Below are positions 1-6,466 of a DNA stretch of 7,280 nucleotides, in pieces. The notes beneath the pieces were generated by a model. That model was not told the DNA's origin, made no database searches, and was given only the letters and a program-made list of their open reading frames with translations. The stretch's first letter is position 1, and each line of letters begins with the position of its first letter. The position numbers and the translations under genes were made by a program. This stretch comes from Candidatus Moraniibacteriota bacterium (GTDB taxonomy: Bacteria; Patescibacteriota; Minisyncoccia; CAIUEV01), in NCBI GenBank assembly GCA_016867255.1, contig VGKB01000037.1, forward strand, positions 1-7,280. Reading direction: 5' to 3'.

Positions 1-30
1 TTGGACAAGCTGGGGGAAGAAGGATTATAA
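1..30 (+). CDS. 3' end of an unidentified upstream gene (partial)
   Basis: Frame 1 is open from the window edge and reads LDKLGEEGL before a TAA stop at 28-30. Only nine residues are visible, so no function can be assigned. It lies on the same strand as topA, 150 bp upstream. dprA often precedes topA in bacteria, but these residues do not allow that identification. The open frame could also be chance, given its length. Confidence 0.35.
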   Translation: MDKLGEEGL

Positions 31-35
31 GTAAT

Positions 36-124
36 AAAGTACAAAGTGGCAAAGTACAAAGCAACAAATAATAACGTATTGGAAATTTGTTCTTTGATCT
101 TTTAACTATTGATCCTTCAACTAT
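36..124. repeat. Intergenic inverted and short direct repeats upstream of topA
   Basis: Two kinds of repeat share this gap. The 11-mer AAAGTACAAAG occurs at 36-46 and 51-61, and a degenerate 16-mer starting TTGATC occurs at 94-109 and 109-124; both pairs are offset by 15 bp. In addition, 51-69 is an imperfect inverted repeat of 85-102: 16 pairs, one bulged C at 62, two mismatches and a 15-nt loop. The arms are A/T-rich with no following T-run of use, so a classic terminator is unlikely. No ORF is seen in 31-180. The repeats may be a degenerate dispersed intergenic element, which is inference. Confidence 0.6.
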
Positions 125-180
125 TTGACACCTTTGTTTAAATTGATTATCCAAGATAAAGTTATTCACAAACAAATAAC

Positions 181-2385
181 ATGAAACTAGTAATCGTAGA
201 GTCTCCCACTAAAGCTAAAACTATCAGCCGTTTTCTGGAGAAAGAATATCGGGTGCTTTCCTCTTACGGCCACGTGCGGGATTTGCCTGTGGACCGTTTG
301 GGAGTGGATGTGCAAAAAGATTTTACTCCCGAATATATCGTGCCGGAAAAAGCCCAAAAAAACGTAGCTATTTTGGAAAAAGAAAGCGCCAAAGCCAAGA
401 GCGTTATTCTTGCTACTGATGAAGACCGCGAGGGTGAAGCCATTGCCTGCCACCTGAAAAAATTGCTTGCTCAAAAGAAAAAAGGGTTGCGTTTTGAGCG
501 CATTACCTTCCACGAAATTACCCCTCGCGCCATCAAGGAGGCGCTCGCGAAACCCCGCGACATTGACGTTAAACTTTTTGACGCCCAGCAGGCCCGCCGC
601 GTGCTGGATCGCCTGGTAGGATACGAACTCTCCCCCTTCCTCTGGCGGAAAATTCGCAAGGGCCTTTCCGCCGGCCGAGTTCAATCGGTAGCCGTTCGCC
701 TGATCGTTGAAAGAGAGCGGGAAAGAGAAAATTTCAAATCGGAAGAATTTTGGAAAGTGAGAGTGTTATGGGGCAAGAAAACTCAGTCCCTAAAAAACAC
801 TTCCTCCGAGATTAAAATAATAAAATCAGACGGGCAGGCAGTTCTCAGTTCCCCAAAAAAAATGATTAATGGAGAGTATCTCGCCACCCTTGCCAAAATT
901 AACGACAAAAAACTAGATAAACTTTATTTGAAGAAAGAGGCGGAAGTGAGAAAAATTGTCACTGAACTGGCTAAAAATAAGATGTTAGTGGCAAAAATCG
1001 AACAAAAAAAGTCGTTCCGCACTCCGCCGCCGCCTTTCCGCACCAGCACCCTCCAGCAGGAGGCAGGAAGAAGACTCGGCTTTCCGGCTAAAAAAACCAT
1101 GAGAGTAGCCCAACAACTCTATGAGGGCATAAAATTAAATGGCAAAAGGCGCGGCCTTATTACCTATATGCGCACCGACTCGCTAAACCTTTCTACTTTA
1201 GCGCTTGCCGGCATTCAAAAGTATGTCCGGGAAAAATTTGGTGAAAAATACGCCCTGTCCAGCTTCCGTTTTTACACCAAAAAAGCCAAAGGGGCTCAGG
1301 AAGCCCATGAGGCCATTCGCCCGACATATGTTGACAAGGATCCAGAATTAATCAAAAACTACTTAACGGACGAACAGTATAAACTTTACCGGATTATTTG
1401 GGAAAGAACTGTGGCTTGCCAGATGGCCACGGCAGAATTAAACAACACGAATGTTATTTTTACCGCAGATAAATATGAACTGGTCTCCAAGGGAGTGCAA
1501 ATTATTTTTGACGGATTTTTCAAGGTCTTAGGGCAAGGGTCAATCAAAGAAGAAACCCTGCCGGAACTCAAAGAAAATGAAGAGGTCACCAAAAAGAAAA
1601 TATTGGGTGAACAAAATTTCACCCAGCCGCCGGCCCGCTACACTGAGGCCACTCTCGTGAAGGCCCTGGAAGAAAACGGCATCGGCCGGCCTTCCACCTA
1701 CGCTCCGACCATCAGCACCATCCAGACCCGTGGCTATGTGGCTAAAGACGAAAAATATTCCCTTTACCCTGAAGAAATTGGCTATCTGGTAAACGACATT
1801 TTAGTAAAGCATTTCCCCCGCATCGTGGAAATTCCTTTCACTGCCCGGGTAGAAGAAGATTTGGACGAAATTGCCCGCGGCCGTAAAAAATGGGTGCCGA
1901 TCATTCGGGAGTTCTACATCCCCTTTAAGCAAAATTTGGAAAAGAAGATCAAAGAGGTAAAAAAGGTCCAAAAATTTACCGACAAAAAATGCCCCGAGTG
2001 CGGCAAAAGATTGGTGGAGAAATTCGGCCGCTTTGGAAAATTCTACGCCTGTTCCGGTTTTCCCGCCTGCAAATACACCGAAGCTAACGAGGAAGAAAAA
2101 AAGCTGCAAAAAATTGCCAACCACGAGAAATGCCCCGAGTGCGGCGCTCCTCTGGTTTTGCGCCACGGCAAATTCGGCAAATTTATGGGCTGCAGTAAAT
2201 ATCCCGAATGTAAATTTATCAAAAAATTTGAGAAAAAGACTGGCGTCAAATGCCCGGAATGCAAAAAAGGTGATTTAGTGGAACGCCGCGGTCGCCATGG
2301 CCCCTTCTACGCCTGCAACCGCTACCCGGGATGCAAGTATATCGCGAAAGGCGACATATTAAAAAAGATTAAAAGTAATGCGTGA
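181..2385 (+). CDS. topA: DNA topoisomerase I (type IA, omega protein)
   Basis: This is a complete 734-residue type IA topoisomerase. It relaxes negatively supercoiled DNA by nicking one strand through a 5'-phosphotyrosine and passing the other strand. The Toprim domain opens the protein, with E7 in VESPTKAK and the metal-binding D80, D82 and E84 in TDEDREGE. The catalytic tyrosine is Y329 in TYMRTDS, equivalent to E. coli Y319. The conserved PPPPFRTSTLQQEA segment precedes it, and ARYTEATLVKALEENGIGRP follows. The C-terminus carries three four-cysteine zinc ribbons: C604/C607/C624/C630, C651/C654/C671/C677 and C691/C694/C712/C718. ATG at 181 is chosen because the Toprim strand begins immediately after it; no Shine-Dalgarno sequence precedes it. 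Residues of about 199-232 look like an extra insert after the Toprim/lid junction. The gene ends with TGA, 113 bp before the glycosyltransferase pair. The identification is secure. Confidence 0.98.
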   Translation: MKLVIVESPTKAKTISRFLEKEYRVLSSYGHVRDLPVDRLGVDVQKDFTPEYIVPEKAQKNVAILEKESAKAKSVILATDEDREGEAIACHLKKLLAQKKKGLRFERITFHEITPRAIKEALAKPRDIDVKLFDAQQARRVLDRLVGYELSPFLWRKIRKGLSAGRVQSVAVRLIVERERERENFKSEEFWKVRVLWGKKTQSLKNTSSEIKIIKSDGQAVLSSPKKMINGEYLATLAKINDKKLDKLYLKKEAEVRKIVTELAKNKMLVAKIEQKKSFRTPPPPFRTSTLQQEAGRRLGFPAKKTMRVAQQLYEGIKLNGKRRGLITYMRTDSLNLSTLALAGIQKYVREKFGEKYALSSFRFYTKKAKGAQEAHEAIRPTYVDKDPELIKNYLTDEQYKLYRIIWERTVACQMATAELNNTNVIFTADKYELVSKGVQIIFDGFFKVLGQGSIKEETLPELKENEEVTKKKILGEQNFTQPPARYTEATLVKALEENGIGRPSTYAPTISTIQTRGYVAKDEKYSLYPEEIGYLVNDILVKHFPRIVEIPFTARVEEDLDEIARGRKKWVPIIREFYIPFKQNLEKKIKEVKKVQKFTDKKCPECGKRLVEKFGRFGKFYACSGFPACKYTEANEEEKKLQKIANHEKCPECGAPLVLRHGKFGKFMGCSKYPECKFIKKFEKKTGVKCPECKKGDLVERRGRHGPFYACNRYPGCKYIAKGDILKKIKSNA

Positions 2386-2387
2386 TT

Positions 2388-2483
2388 TGTAACGGGCAAT
2401 ACGTACGGAGTATGTAACGAAGAATTAGCAATTACTAAAATCCTATCTTTTATCCTCGCACACATTACACTTTACCCGTTACA
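2388..2483. repeat. Intergenic inverted repeat between topA and the glycosyltransferases
   Basis: TGTAACGGGCAA at 2388-2399 pairs with TTACCCGTTACA at 2472-2483, with 11 of 12 positions complementary and a 72-nt spacer. Shorter words also recur: GTAACG at 2389 and 2414, and ACACATTA at 2460 and 2481. The wide spacer and lack of an adjacent T-run argue against an intrinsic terminator. The 113-bp gap holds no ORF and no convincing promoter. It may be a degenerate dispersed repeat like the one before topA. Confidence 0.5.
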
Positions 2484-2498
2484 CATTATTTTGAATTT

Positions 2499-3662
2499 AT
2501 GCGCATAGCTATTTTCTCCGACACTTTCCCGCCCGAAATAAACGGGGTTGCCAATTTTGTCTATTCTTCAGCCAAGACGCTCTCGGAAAGAGGTCATCAA
2601 GTAAAAGTCTTTACTGCTTCGCGGATTTCCCAAAAAAGATTAAACGAGAAAATAGGTAAGAATTTTCAAATATTCACCGTCCCTTCAATTCACTCACCGA
2701 TTTATCCTAACACTCGCATTCCGCTACCTACCGGACTTACCCTTCCTTATCTCTTAAAATTCAAACCGGACATCATCCACGCTCACACTCCATTCACTCT
2801 CGGCTGGGGAGCAATAATGGGAGCGAAAATTTTGGGAGTTCCTCTTGTTGGTACTCATCATACTTTCTTTGACCATTACCTCAAACACGCCAAAATTGAC
2901 TTCGCGGTTGCCCGACGCGCCACTTGGCGCTACACTGTGAGTTTTTATAATTACTGCGATCTGGTAACCGTTCCTTCTCACTCTTTAGCGCAAGAAATGA
3001 AGAGTCACGGCCTAAAAAAACCAATCACGGTTCTGCCTAACTTAGTGGACGTTGCTCTCTTTAAACTCGCCGCGGCCGCAGAAAAAAGCCGACTAAAAAA
3101 ACATTTTAAAATTAAAAAAAAATCTCTGGTCTATATGGGCCGGCTAAGCTACGAAAAAAGCATTGGCCAAGTAATAAGAGCTTTTAAAATAGCTTCAAGG
3201 AAGATTCCCGATCTGCAATTGATGATTATCGGCGACGGACCCGAGAGAGAAAATTTAAAAAAATTAGCTAAAAAGCTCGGCGTTGCCAAAAAAACAACCT
3301 TTACCGGTTTTCTGCGGGGGAGAAAGCTTATTAACGCCCTCCAAGCCAACGACATTTTTGTTACCGCCAGCAAAACGGAAACTTTTTGTATCGCAGCTCT
3401 GGAAGCTATGGCGGTCGGTTTGCCAGTTGTAGCCGTAGGGGAAAAAGGGCCAACTGAATTCATTAAAGACAAGATAAATGGATTTTTGGTCAAGGATGAT
3501 CGCCCCAAAATGATGGCAGATAAGATTACTAAACTTATCACGAATAAACAGATTAGAAAGCAATTTGGGGAAAAATCGCGCACACTGGCAGAGAAATATT
3601 CAAAAGAGAAGAATATTGCTAAACTAGAAAAAATTTATGAATCACAGGCGAAAATCAATTAG
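2499..3662 (+). CDS. GT4-family glycosyltransferase, monoglycosyl-diacylglycerol synthase-like (LafA-like)
   Basis: This 387-residue GT-B fold, retaining glycosyltransferase probably transfers a sugar from a nucleotide-sugar donor to a lipid at the cytoplasmic membrane face. The N-terminal acceptor domain starts with FSDTFPPEINGVA (residues 6-18), has HAHTPF at 94-99, and has THHTFFDHY from residue 119. This layout is typical of the family containing 1,2-diacylglycerol 3-glucosyltransferases. The donor domain shows GRLSYEK (214-220), IIGDGPE ending at E249, and the E-x7-E motif E294/E302, followed by a GLPVVA segment. Its length is normal for the family. No membrane span or signal peptide is seen, so it is probably a peripheral protein. 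ATG at 2499 lies directly at the first beta strand and has no Shine-Dalgarno sequence. The next gene overlaps it by 26 bp and also resembles a glycolipid glycosyltransferase, which supports the lipid-acceptor reading. Mannosyltransferases such as PimB share this architecture, so sugar and acceptor are inferred. Confidence 0.88.
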   Translation: MRIAIFSDTFPPEINGVANFVYSSAKTLSERGHQVKVFTASRISQKRLNEKIGKNFQIFTVPSIHSPIYPNTRIPLPTGLTLPYLLKFKPDIIHAHTPFTLGWGAIMGAKILGVPLVGTHHTFFDHYLKHAKIDFAVARRATWRYTVSFYNYCDLVTVPSHSLAQEMKSHGLKKPITVLPNLVDVALFKLAAAAEKSRLKKHFKIKKKSLVYMGRLSYEKSIGQVIRAFKIASRKIPDLQLMIIGDGPERENLKKLAKKLGVAKKTTFTGFLRGRKLINALQANDIFVTASKTETFCIAALEAMAVGLPVVAVGEKGPTEFIKDKINGFLVKDDRPKMMADKITKLITNKQIRKQFGEKSRTLAEKYSKEKNIAKLEKIYESQAKIN

Positions 3663-4689
3663 AATCTGCTTGTTTTTTGAGTTTGCTAATTTTTTTGGCG
3701 GGGCAATATTAAAAAAAATCGGCGGTAACGGAATTACCACTTCTTATGAAACCCAAAGGAAAATGCTTGATTTTTTAGGCATTGAATACACGGAAAAATG
3801 GCATAACCGCTGTGATATTTTGCAAGTTAATTCTCCAGGATTCTATGCTATCCACTTAATCCGAGAAGTAAAAGAGAAAGGTAAAAAAGTAATCGTATTG
3901 GCTCATTCCACCGCAGAAGATTTCCAAAATTCCTTTACTTTCAGTAAGCTGATCCCTTTTTCCAGCGTGAAAAAATTCCTAACCTACTACTACAATCTTG
4001 GAGATATTATTTTTTGCCCCAGCGAATATGCCAAATCATTGCTTATCTCCTACGGCCTTCCCAAAAATAAAATTTTTATAAGGTCAAACGGAGTAGATGC
4101 TATTCATTTCGTGCCTAATAAAACAGCCAGAAAGGAGACTAGAAAAAAATATAAAATGCAAGATCTCACCATCGGAACAACCGGGCTAGTCATTTCCCGC
4201 AAGGGAGTTGACACTTTTTTGAAAATTGCCAAAAGCTTCCCTGAAAAAAATTTTTTCTGGTTTGGCAAGGTTTTTAATCCTGTCTTTTCCAACTCTTTAC
4301 CAAGAGAATTACCTCCAAATGTTGTTTTTACCGGTAATGTAGCCCACCAAAACATTCCCAGCGTTCTAAATGCCTTGGATATTTTCTTTTTCCCTTCCTA
4401 TGAAGAAACTCAAGGAATATCACTCCTTGAAGCGGCGGCAACCGGTTTACCGATACTCTGCAGAGACATTCCCGCCTACAATCCCTGGCTTATTCATAAG
4501 GTTAATTGCCTCAAAGCCAAAAATGATCAGGAGTTTGCCAAATACCTTAAAATGCTAATAAACGATTCTAAATTGAGAAAAAGGTTGGGGAGAAATGCCT
4601 ATAAACTTGCTCAGAATGAAGATGTTAAAGTACTGGCCAAAGGGCTAAACAAAATATACGAAAAATTATTAGAAAAAAATTCTTACTAA
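3637..4689 (+). CDS. GT4-family glycosyltransferase, diglycosyl-diacylglycerol synthase-like (LafB-like)
   Basis: This 350-residue GT-B glycosyltransferase resembles the second-step enzymes that add a sugar to monoglycosyl-diacylglycerol in streptococci, enterococci and lactobacilli. Recognisable stretches include GGNGITTSYETQ near residues 33-44, LAHSTAEDFQNSF around H90, SNGVD at the interdomain linker, RKGVD (188-192), FFWFGK ending at K211, and FFPSYEETQG leading to the E-x7-E pair E257/E265. RDIPAYNPWL follows that pair. No transmembrane segment is visible. ATG at 3637 is the only reasonable start: the next in-frame candidate, a TTG at 3670, would delete the first beta strand. The start lies inside the preceding glycosyltransferase gene, so the two are probably translationally coupled. 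Together they would form a two-step pathway giving a diglycosyl lipid. The resemblance was judged by eye, so the exact sugar (glucose or galactose) and the lipid acceptor are inference. Confidence 0.85.
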   Translation: MNHRRKSIRICLFFEFANFFGGAILKKIGGNGITTSYETQRKMLDFLGIEYTEKWHNRCDILQVNSPGFYAIHLIREVKEKGKKVIVLAHSTAEDFQNSFTFSKLIPFSSVKKFLTYYYNLGDIIFCPSEYAKSLLISYGLPKNKIFIRSNGVDAIHFVPNKTARKETRKKYKMQDLTIGTTGLVISRKGVDTFLKIAKSFPEKNFFWFGKVFNPVFSNSLPRELPPNVVFTGNVAHQNIPSVLNALDIFFFPSYEETQGISLLEAAATGLPILCRDIPAYNPWLIHKVNCLKAKNDQEFAKYLKMLINDSKLRKRLGRNAYKLAQNEDVKVLAKGLNKIYEKLLEKNSY

Positions 4690-4706
4690 ACATTTTTCCT
4701 TACAAC

Positions 4707-4741
4707 AAAAAAATTCAAGAGCCGGGATTTTTCCGGCTCTT
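4707..4741 (-). terminator. Rho-independent terminator of the minus-strand operon
   Basis: The arms AAGAGCCGG (4717-4725) and CCGGCTCTT (4733-4741) form a perfect 9-bp stem with a 7-nt loop. Read on the minus strand, the hairpin is followed by GAA and then seven T residues (4713-4707), the normal layout of an intrinsic terminator. In the plus direction it is followed by a T-poor sequence, so termination of the convergent glycosyltransferase transcript here is doubtful. The upstream arm overlaps the stop codon of the small membrane protein by two bases. Confidence 0.85.
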
Positions 4742-4961
4742 AATCATCATAAAGGTGAGGAAAAAACTTCTTGTCCCAATACTCTTCCTGCCCTTGGCTG
4801 GCTTTTCCGAAAGCCCCAAAAAAATCAAGCAAGTGCAGCACCCCCAATACCAACAGAATAATCGGCAAAATCCAGATATGATCTATTACTGTTTTCACGT
4901 CATCCAACAAAACTCTAACTCTCAAGAATATGGGATGTTTTTGCCTTTTCTTTTTCCCCAT
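4740..4961 (-). CDS. Small single-span membrane protein, function unknown
   Basis: This encodes 73 residues. The basic N-terminus (MGKKKRQKHP) and an amphipathic stretch lead into one hydrophobic span, about residues 29-47 (HIWILPIILLVLGVLHLLD). An acidic and aromatic tail ending HLYDD follows. The positive-inside rule predicts a cytoplasmic N-terminus. ATG at 4961 is chosen over the in-frame TTG at 4967 because AAGGAGG (4974-4968) sits six bases before it, the best ribosome-binding site in the window. That site lies within the last codons of the porA-like gene, whose stop is 4966-4964, so the two genes are nearly contiguous and probably co-transcribed. The intrinsic terminator begins at its stop codon, making it the last gene of the operon. 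No family is recognised. A role tied to the oxidoreductase is only suggested by position. Confidence 0.75.
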   Translation of the reverse strand: MGKKKRQKHPIFLRVRVLLDDVKTVIDHIWILPIILLVLGVLHLLDFFGAFGKASQGQEEYWDKKFFPHLYDD

Positions 4962-4963
4962 AA

Positions 4964-6148
4964 TCAACCTCCTTGGATTGGTTTAGTTTCACAATTCAAT
5001 AACCCTGGCTCTTCCGTATAGTTGCCGGCTAAGATGTTTTCGTAAACATTTTTTACGTCCTCTTCGCGCAAATCGCGGCCGCCTAGTCCGTAAACACAGC
5101 TTTGGATTTGCTGTTCCGGCGCTCGGCCAAACTGGTGGATGGTCTGTACTGTCTCCTGATAAAGCGGCGGGGTGCTGCCGAAGCTAAAGCTTCGGTCCAG
5201 CACCGCAACATTTTTTATGTCCTTAATAATATCTCCTAGTTCGTCATAGGGAAACGGCCGAAAAAGGCAAATTTTTATTACCCCCACTTTTTGTCCGCTC
5301 TTTTGAGAAAATCTTTTAGCTACGGCTTTAGTTGTACCCGCCGCCGAACCCATAACTATTATCACGGCCTCGGTTTCAGCGTCTACCTGGAAAGTTTCCA
5401 CCGGAGAATATTTTCGCTGGGTAAGCTCCGAGAGTTGCTGCGCTGTTTGGAGAAAAACTTCCAGCGCCGATCGCATCGCCTTTTCCTGCTCCATCTTTAT
5501 TTCAAAATAGCGGTCGGGCAAAACCAGAGAGCCAAGCGTGATCGGGTCTTTTTCCCGCAGCAGGGAAATAGGATAACGATATTTTCCGACAAAATCTTTT
5601 ACCTGCTCGTCTGTTAAGGTTTCTATCCCTTCCAGCGTATGGGAAGTAAAAAAACCATCCTGCGCCACCATTGCCGGCAAGTAAACTTTTTCGTTCTCCG
5701 CCAATTTTACCGCTAAAATCGTGTGATCATAGACTTCTTGGGCGGTTTCGCAAAAAAGCTGAATCCACCCGCTATCTCGCACTCCCATTACATCGGAGTG
5801 GTCGCAGTGAATGTTAATCGGCGCTGAAAGCGCCCGGCTGGCCACATTCATCACAATCGGCAGCCGCAATCCGGAAGCCACATAAAGCATTTCAAACATA
5901 TAAGCCAGCCCTTGCGAGGAGGTTGCCGTCATTGACCGCACGCCGGCCGCGGCCGCGCCAATCGCGGCACTCATCACGGAATGTTCCGATTCCGCCGTAA
6001 TGACCTCGCTTTTTACCCTGCCGCCTGCGGCGAACTTAGCGAATTTCTCAATAATCGGCGTCTGGGGAGTAATGGGATAGACGGGCACTACCCCCGGTTC
6101 AATTTGCCGCATCGCCTCAGCCGCCGCCTCCGCTCCGGTTAAAGCCAT
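4964..6148 (-). CDS. porA: Pyruvate/2-oxoacid:ferredoxin oxidoreductase, alpha subunit
   Basis: This 394-residue protein matches the alpha subunit of the separate-subunit pyruvate:ferredoxin oxidoreductases, as in Thermotoga. The complete enzyme converts pyruvate and CoA to acetyl-CoA, CO2 and reduced ferredoxin in the cytoplasm. Family signatures are LTGAEAAAEAM at the start, YPITPQTP (24-31), the ESEHS motif (53-57), TATSSQGL (74-81), and INIHCDHSD followed by RDSGWIQLF (111 onward). The C-terminal domain holds VLDRSFSFG (316-324). The length is normal for the family. ATG at 6148 is preferred because the homologous region begins there; ATG at 6181, adding 11 residues and lying 20 bp after the porD-like stop, is also possible. 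Neither has a clear Shine-Dalgarno sequence. The TPP-binding beta subunit does not follow as it does in Thermotoga; instead a small membrane protein does. The substrate could be another 2-oxoacid, since alpha subunits of these enzymes are similar. Confidence 0.93.
   Translation of the reverse strand: MALTGAEAAAEAMRQIEPGVVPVYPITPQTPIIEKFAKFAAGGRVKSEVITAESEHSVMSAAIGAAAAGVRSMTATSSQGLAYMFEMLYVASGLRLPIVMNVASRALSAPINIHCDHSDVMGVRDSGWIQLFCETAQEVYDHTILAVKLAENEKVYLPAMVAQDGFFTSHTLEGIETLTDEQVKDFVGKYRYPISLLREKDPITLGSLVLPDRYFEIKMEQEKAMRSALEVFLQTAQQLSELTQRKYSPVETFQVDAETEAVIIVMGSAAGTTKAVAKRFSQKSGQKVGVIKICLFRPFPYDELGDIIKDIKNVAVLDRSFSFGSTPPLYQETVQTIHQFGRAPEQQIQSCVYGLGGRDLREEDVKNVYENILAGNYTEEPGLLNCETKPIQGG
5171..5204 (-). 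other. Long hairpin inside the porA coding sequence
   Basis: GGTGCTG-CCGAAGC (5171-5184) pairs with GCTTCGG (5189-5195) and CAGCACC (5198-5204). This gives 14 base pairs broken only by a 2-nt bulge (5196-5197), around a 4-nt loop. In the porA mRNA it spans the codons for residues about 315-326, the conserved VLDRSFSFG region. On the plus strand six T residues begin six bases after the hairpin (5211-5216), so it could weakly terminate antisense transcription. Its function is unknown; the pairing itself is read directly. Confidence 0.6.
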
Positions 6149-6201
6149 AGTGTTACTATCATTATGAGAATATAAAGGCATTATTGTCAGATAAATCTTT
6201 T

Positions 6202-6462
6202 TTACAAATTTGAAATTATTTTTATGGCTTTGACGGAGCATTCTACCGCGCAAACGCCGCATCCCTTGCAATAATCTTTATTCACCCGCACGTTCTTGCC
6301 GTCTTCCAATATTTCCACGCACCCCTCCGGACAATACAAAAAGCACTGGTGGCATTTGATGCATTTTTTAGGATCAATCTCCGCCTGACGCGAGGACCAC
6401 TGGCCGGTACGGTTGGATAGACTGCTGTTTATTCCTTTTATAATAAGACTATTCGTTCTCAT
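6202..6462 (-). CDS. porD: 2-oxoacid:ferredoxin oxidoreductase delta subunit, 2x[4Fe-4S] ferredoxin
   Basis: This 86-residue ferredoxin-like subunit would carry electrons from the TPP-containing catalytic core to external ferredoxin. Cluster one should use C34, C37 and C40 with C75; cluster two should use C65, C68 and C71 with C44. The spacing is C-x2-C-x2-C-x3-C in both halves. The lead-in NRTGQW (17-22) before the first cysteine motif matches the SW/TG-W region typical of PorD rather than a free ferredoxin. The second motif ends CS where CP is usual, and there is an extra cysteine, C48, just after the first motif. ATG at 6462 is chosen; an in-frame TTG at 6480 lies in a repetitive TTTTCA-rich gap and is less likely. 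The porA-like gene follows within about 20-53 bp, and the membrane protein gene ends 39 bp upstream, so co-transcription is likely. Confidence 0.9.
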   Translation of the reverse strand: MRTNSLIIKGINSSLSNRTGQWSSRQAEIDPKKCIKCHQCFLYCPEGCVEILEDGKNVRVNKDYCKGCGVCAVECSVKAIKIISNL

Positions 6463-6466
6463 AATA

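Noticed and set aside
125..153. Possible promoter before topA: exact TTGACA at 125-130
   Set aside because: The hexamer 17 bp downstream is TATCCA, a poor -10 match, and no alternative spacing gives a good one. The evidence is too weak to list as a feature.
187..684. Minus-strand open frame of 165 codons opposite topA
   Set aside because: It is fully covered by the Toprim and catalytic region of topA, which is unmistakable; the antisense translation shows no domain.
3149..3583. Minus-strand open frame of 144 codons opposite the first glycosyltransferase
   Set aside because: It is a shadow of the conserved donor-binding domain, with no recognisable motifs and no ribosome-binding site.
4755..5021. 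Plus-strand 88-codon frame with a signal-peptide-like start (MRKKLLVPILFLPLAG)
   Set aside because: It starts with GTG and lies opposite the small membrane protein and the end of porA. The minus-strand gene has a strong Shine-Dalgarno sequence and a clear membrane span, and the plus frame's remaining sequence is low-complexity and unlike a protein domain.
5943..5957. GC-rich palindrome GGCCGCGGCC within porA
   Set aside because: It falls in codons for an alanine-rich conserved segment (GAAAAG) and is explained by GCC/GCG codon use. Similar NotI-like words occur in other alanine runs of the window.
6149..6271. Longer porA reading from a TTG at 6271
   Set aside because: It would overlap the porD-like gene by 70 bp, and the added residues (QGMRRLRGRMLRQ) are the ferredoxin codons read in another frame.
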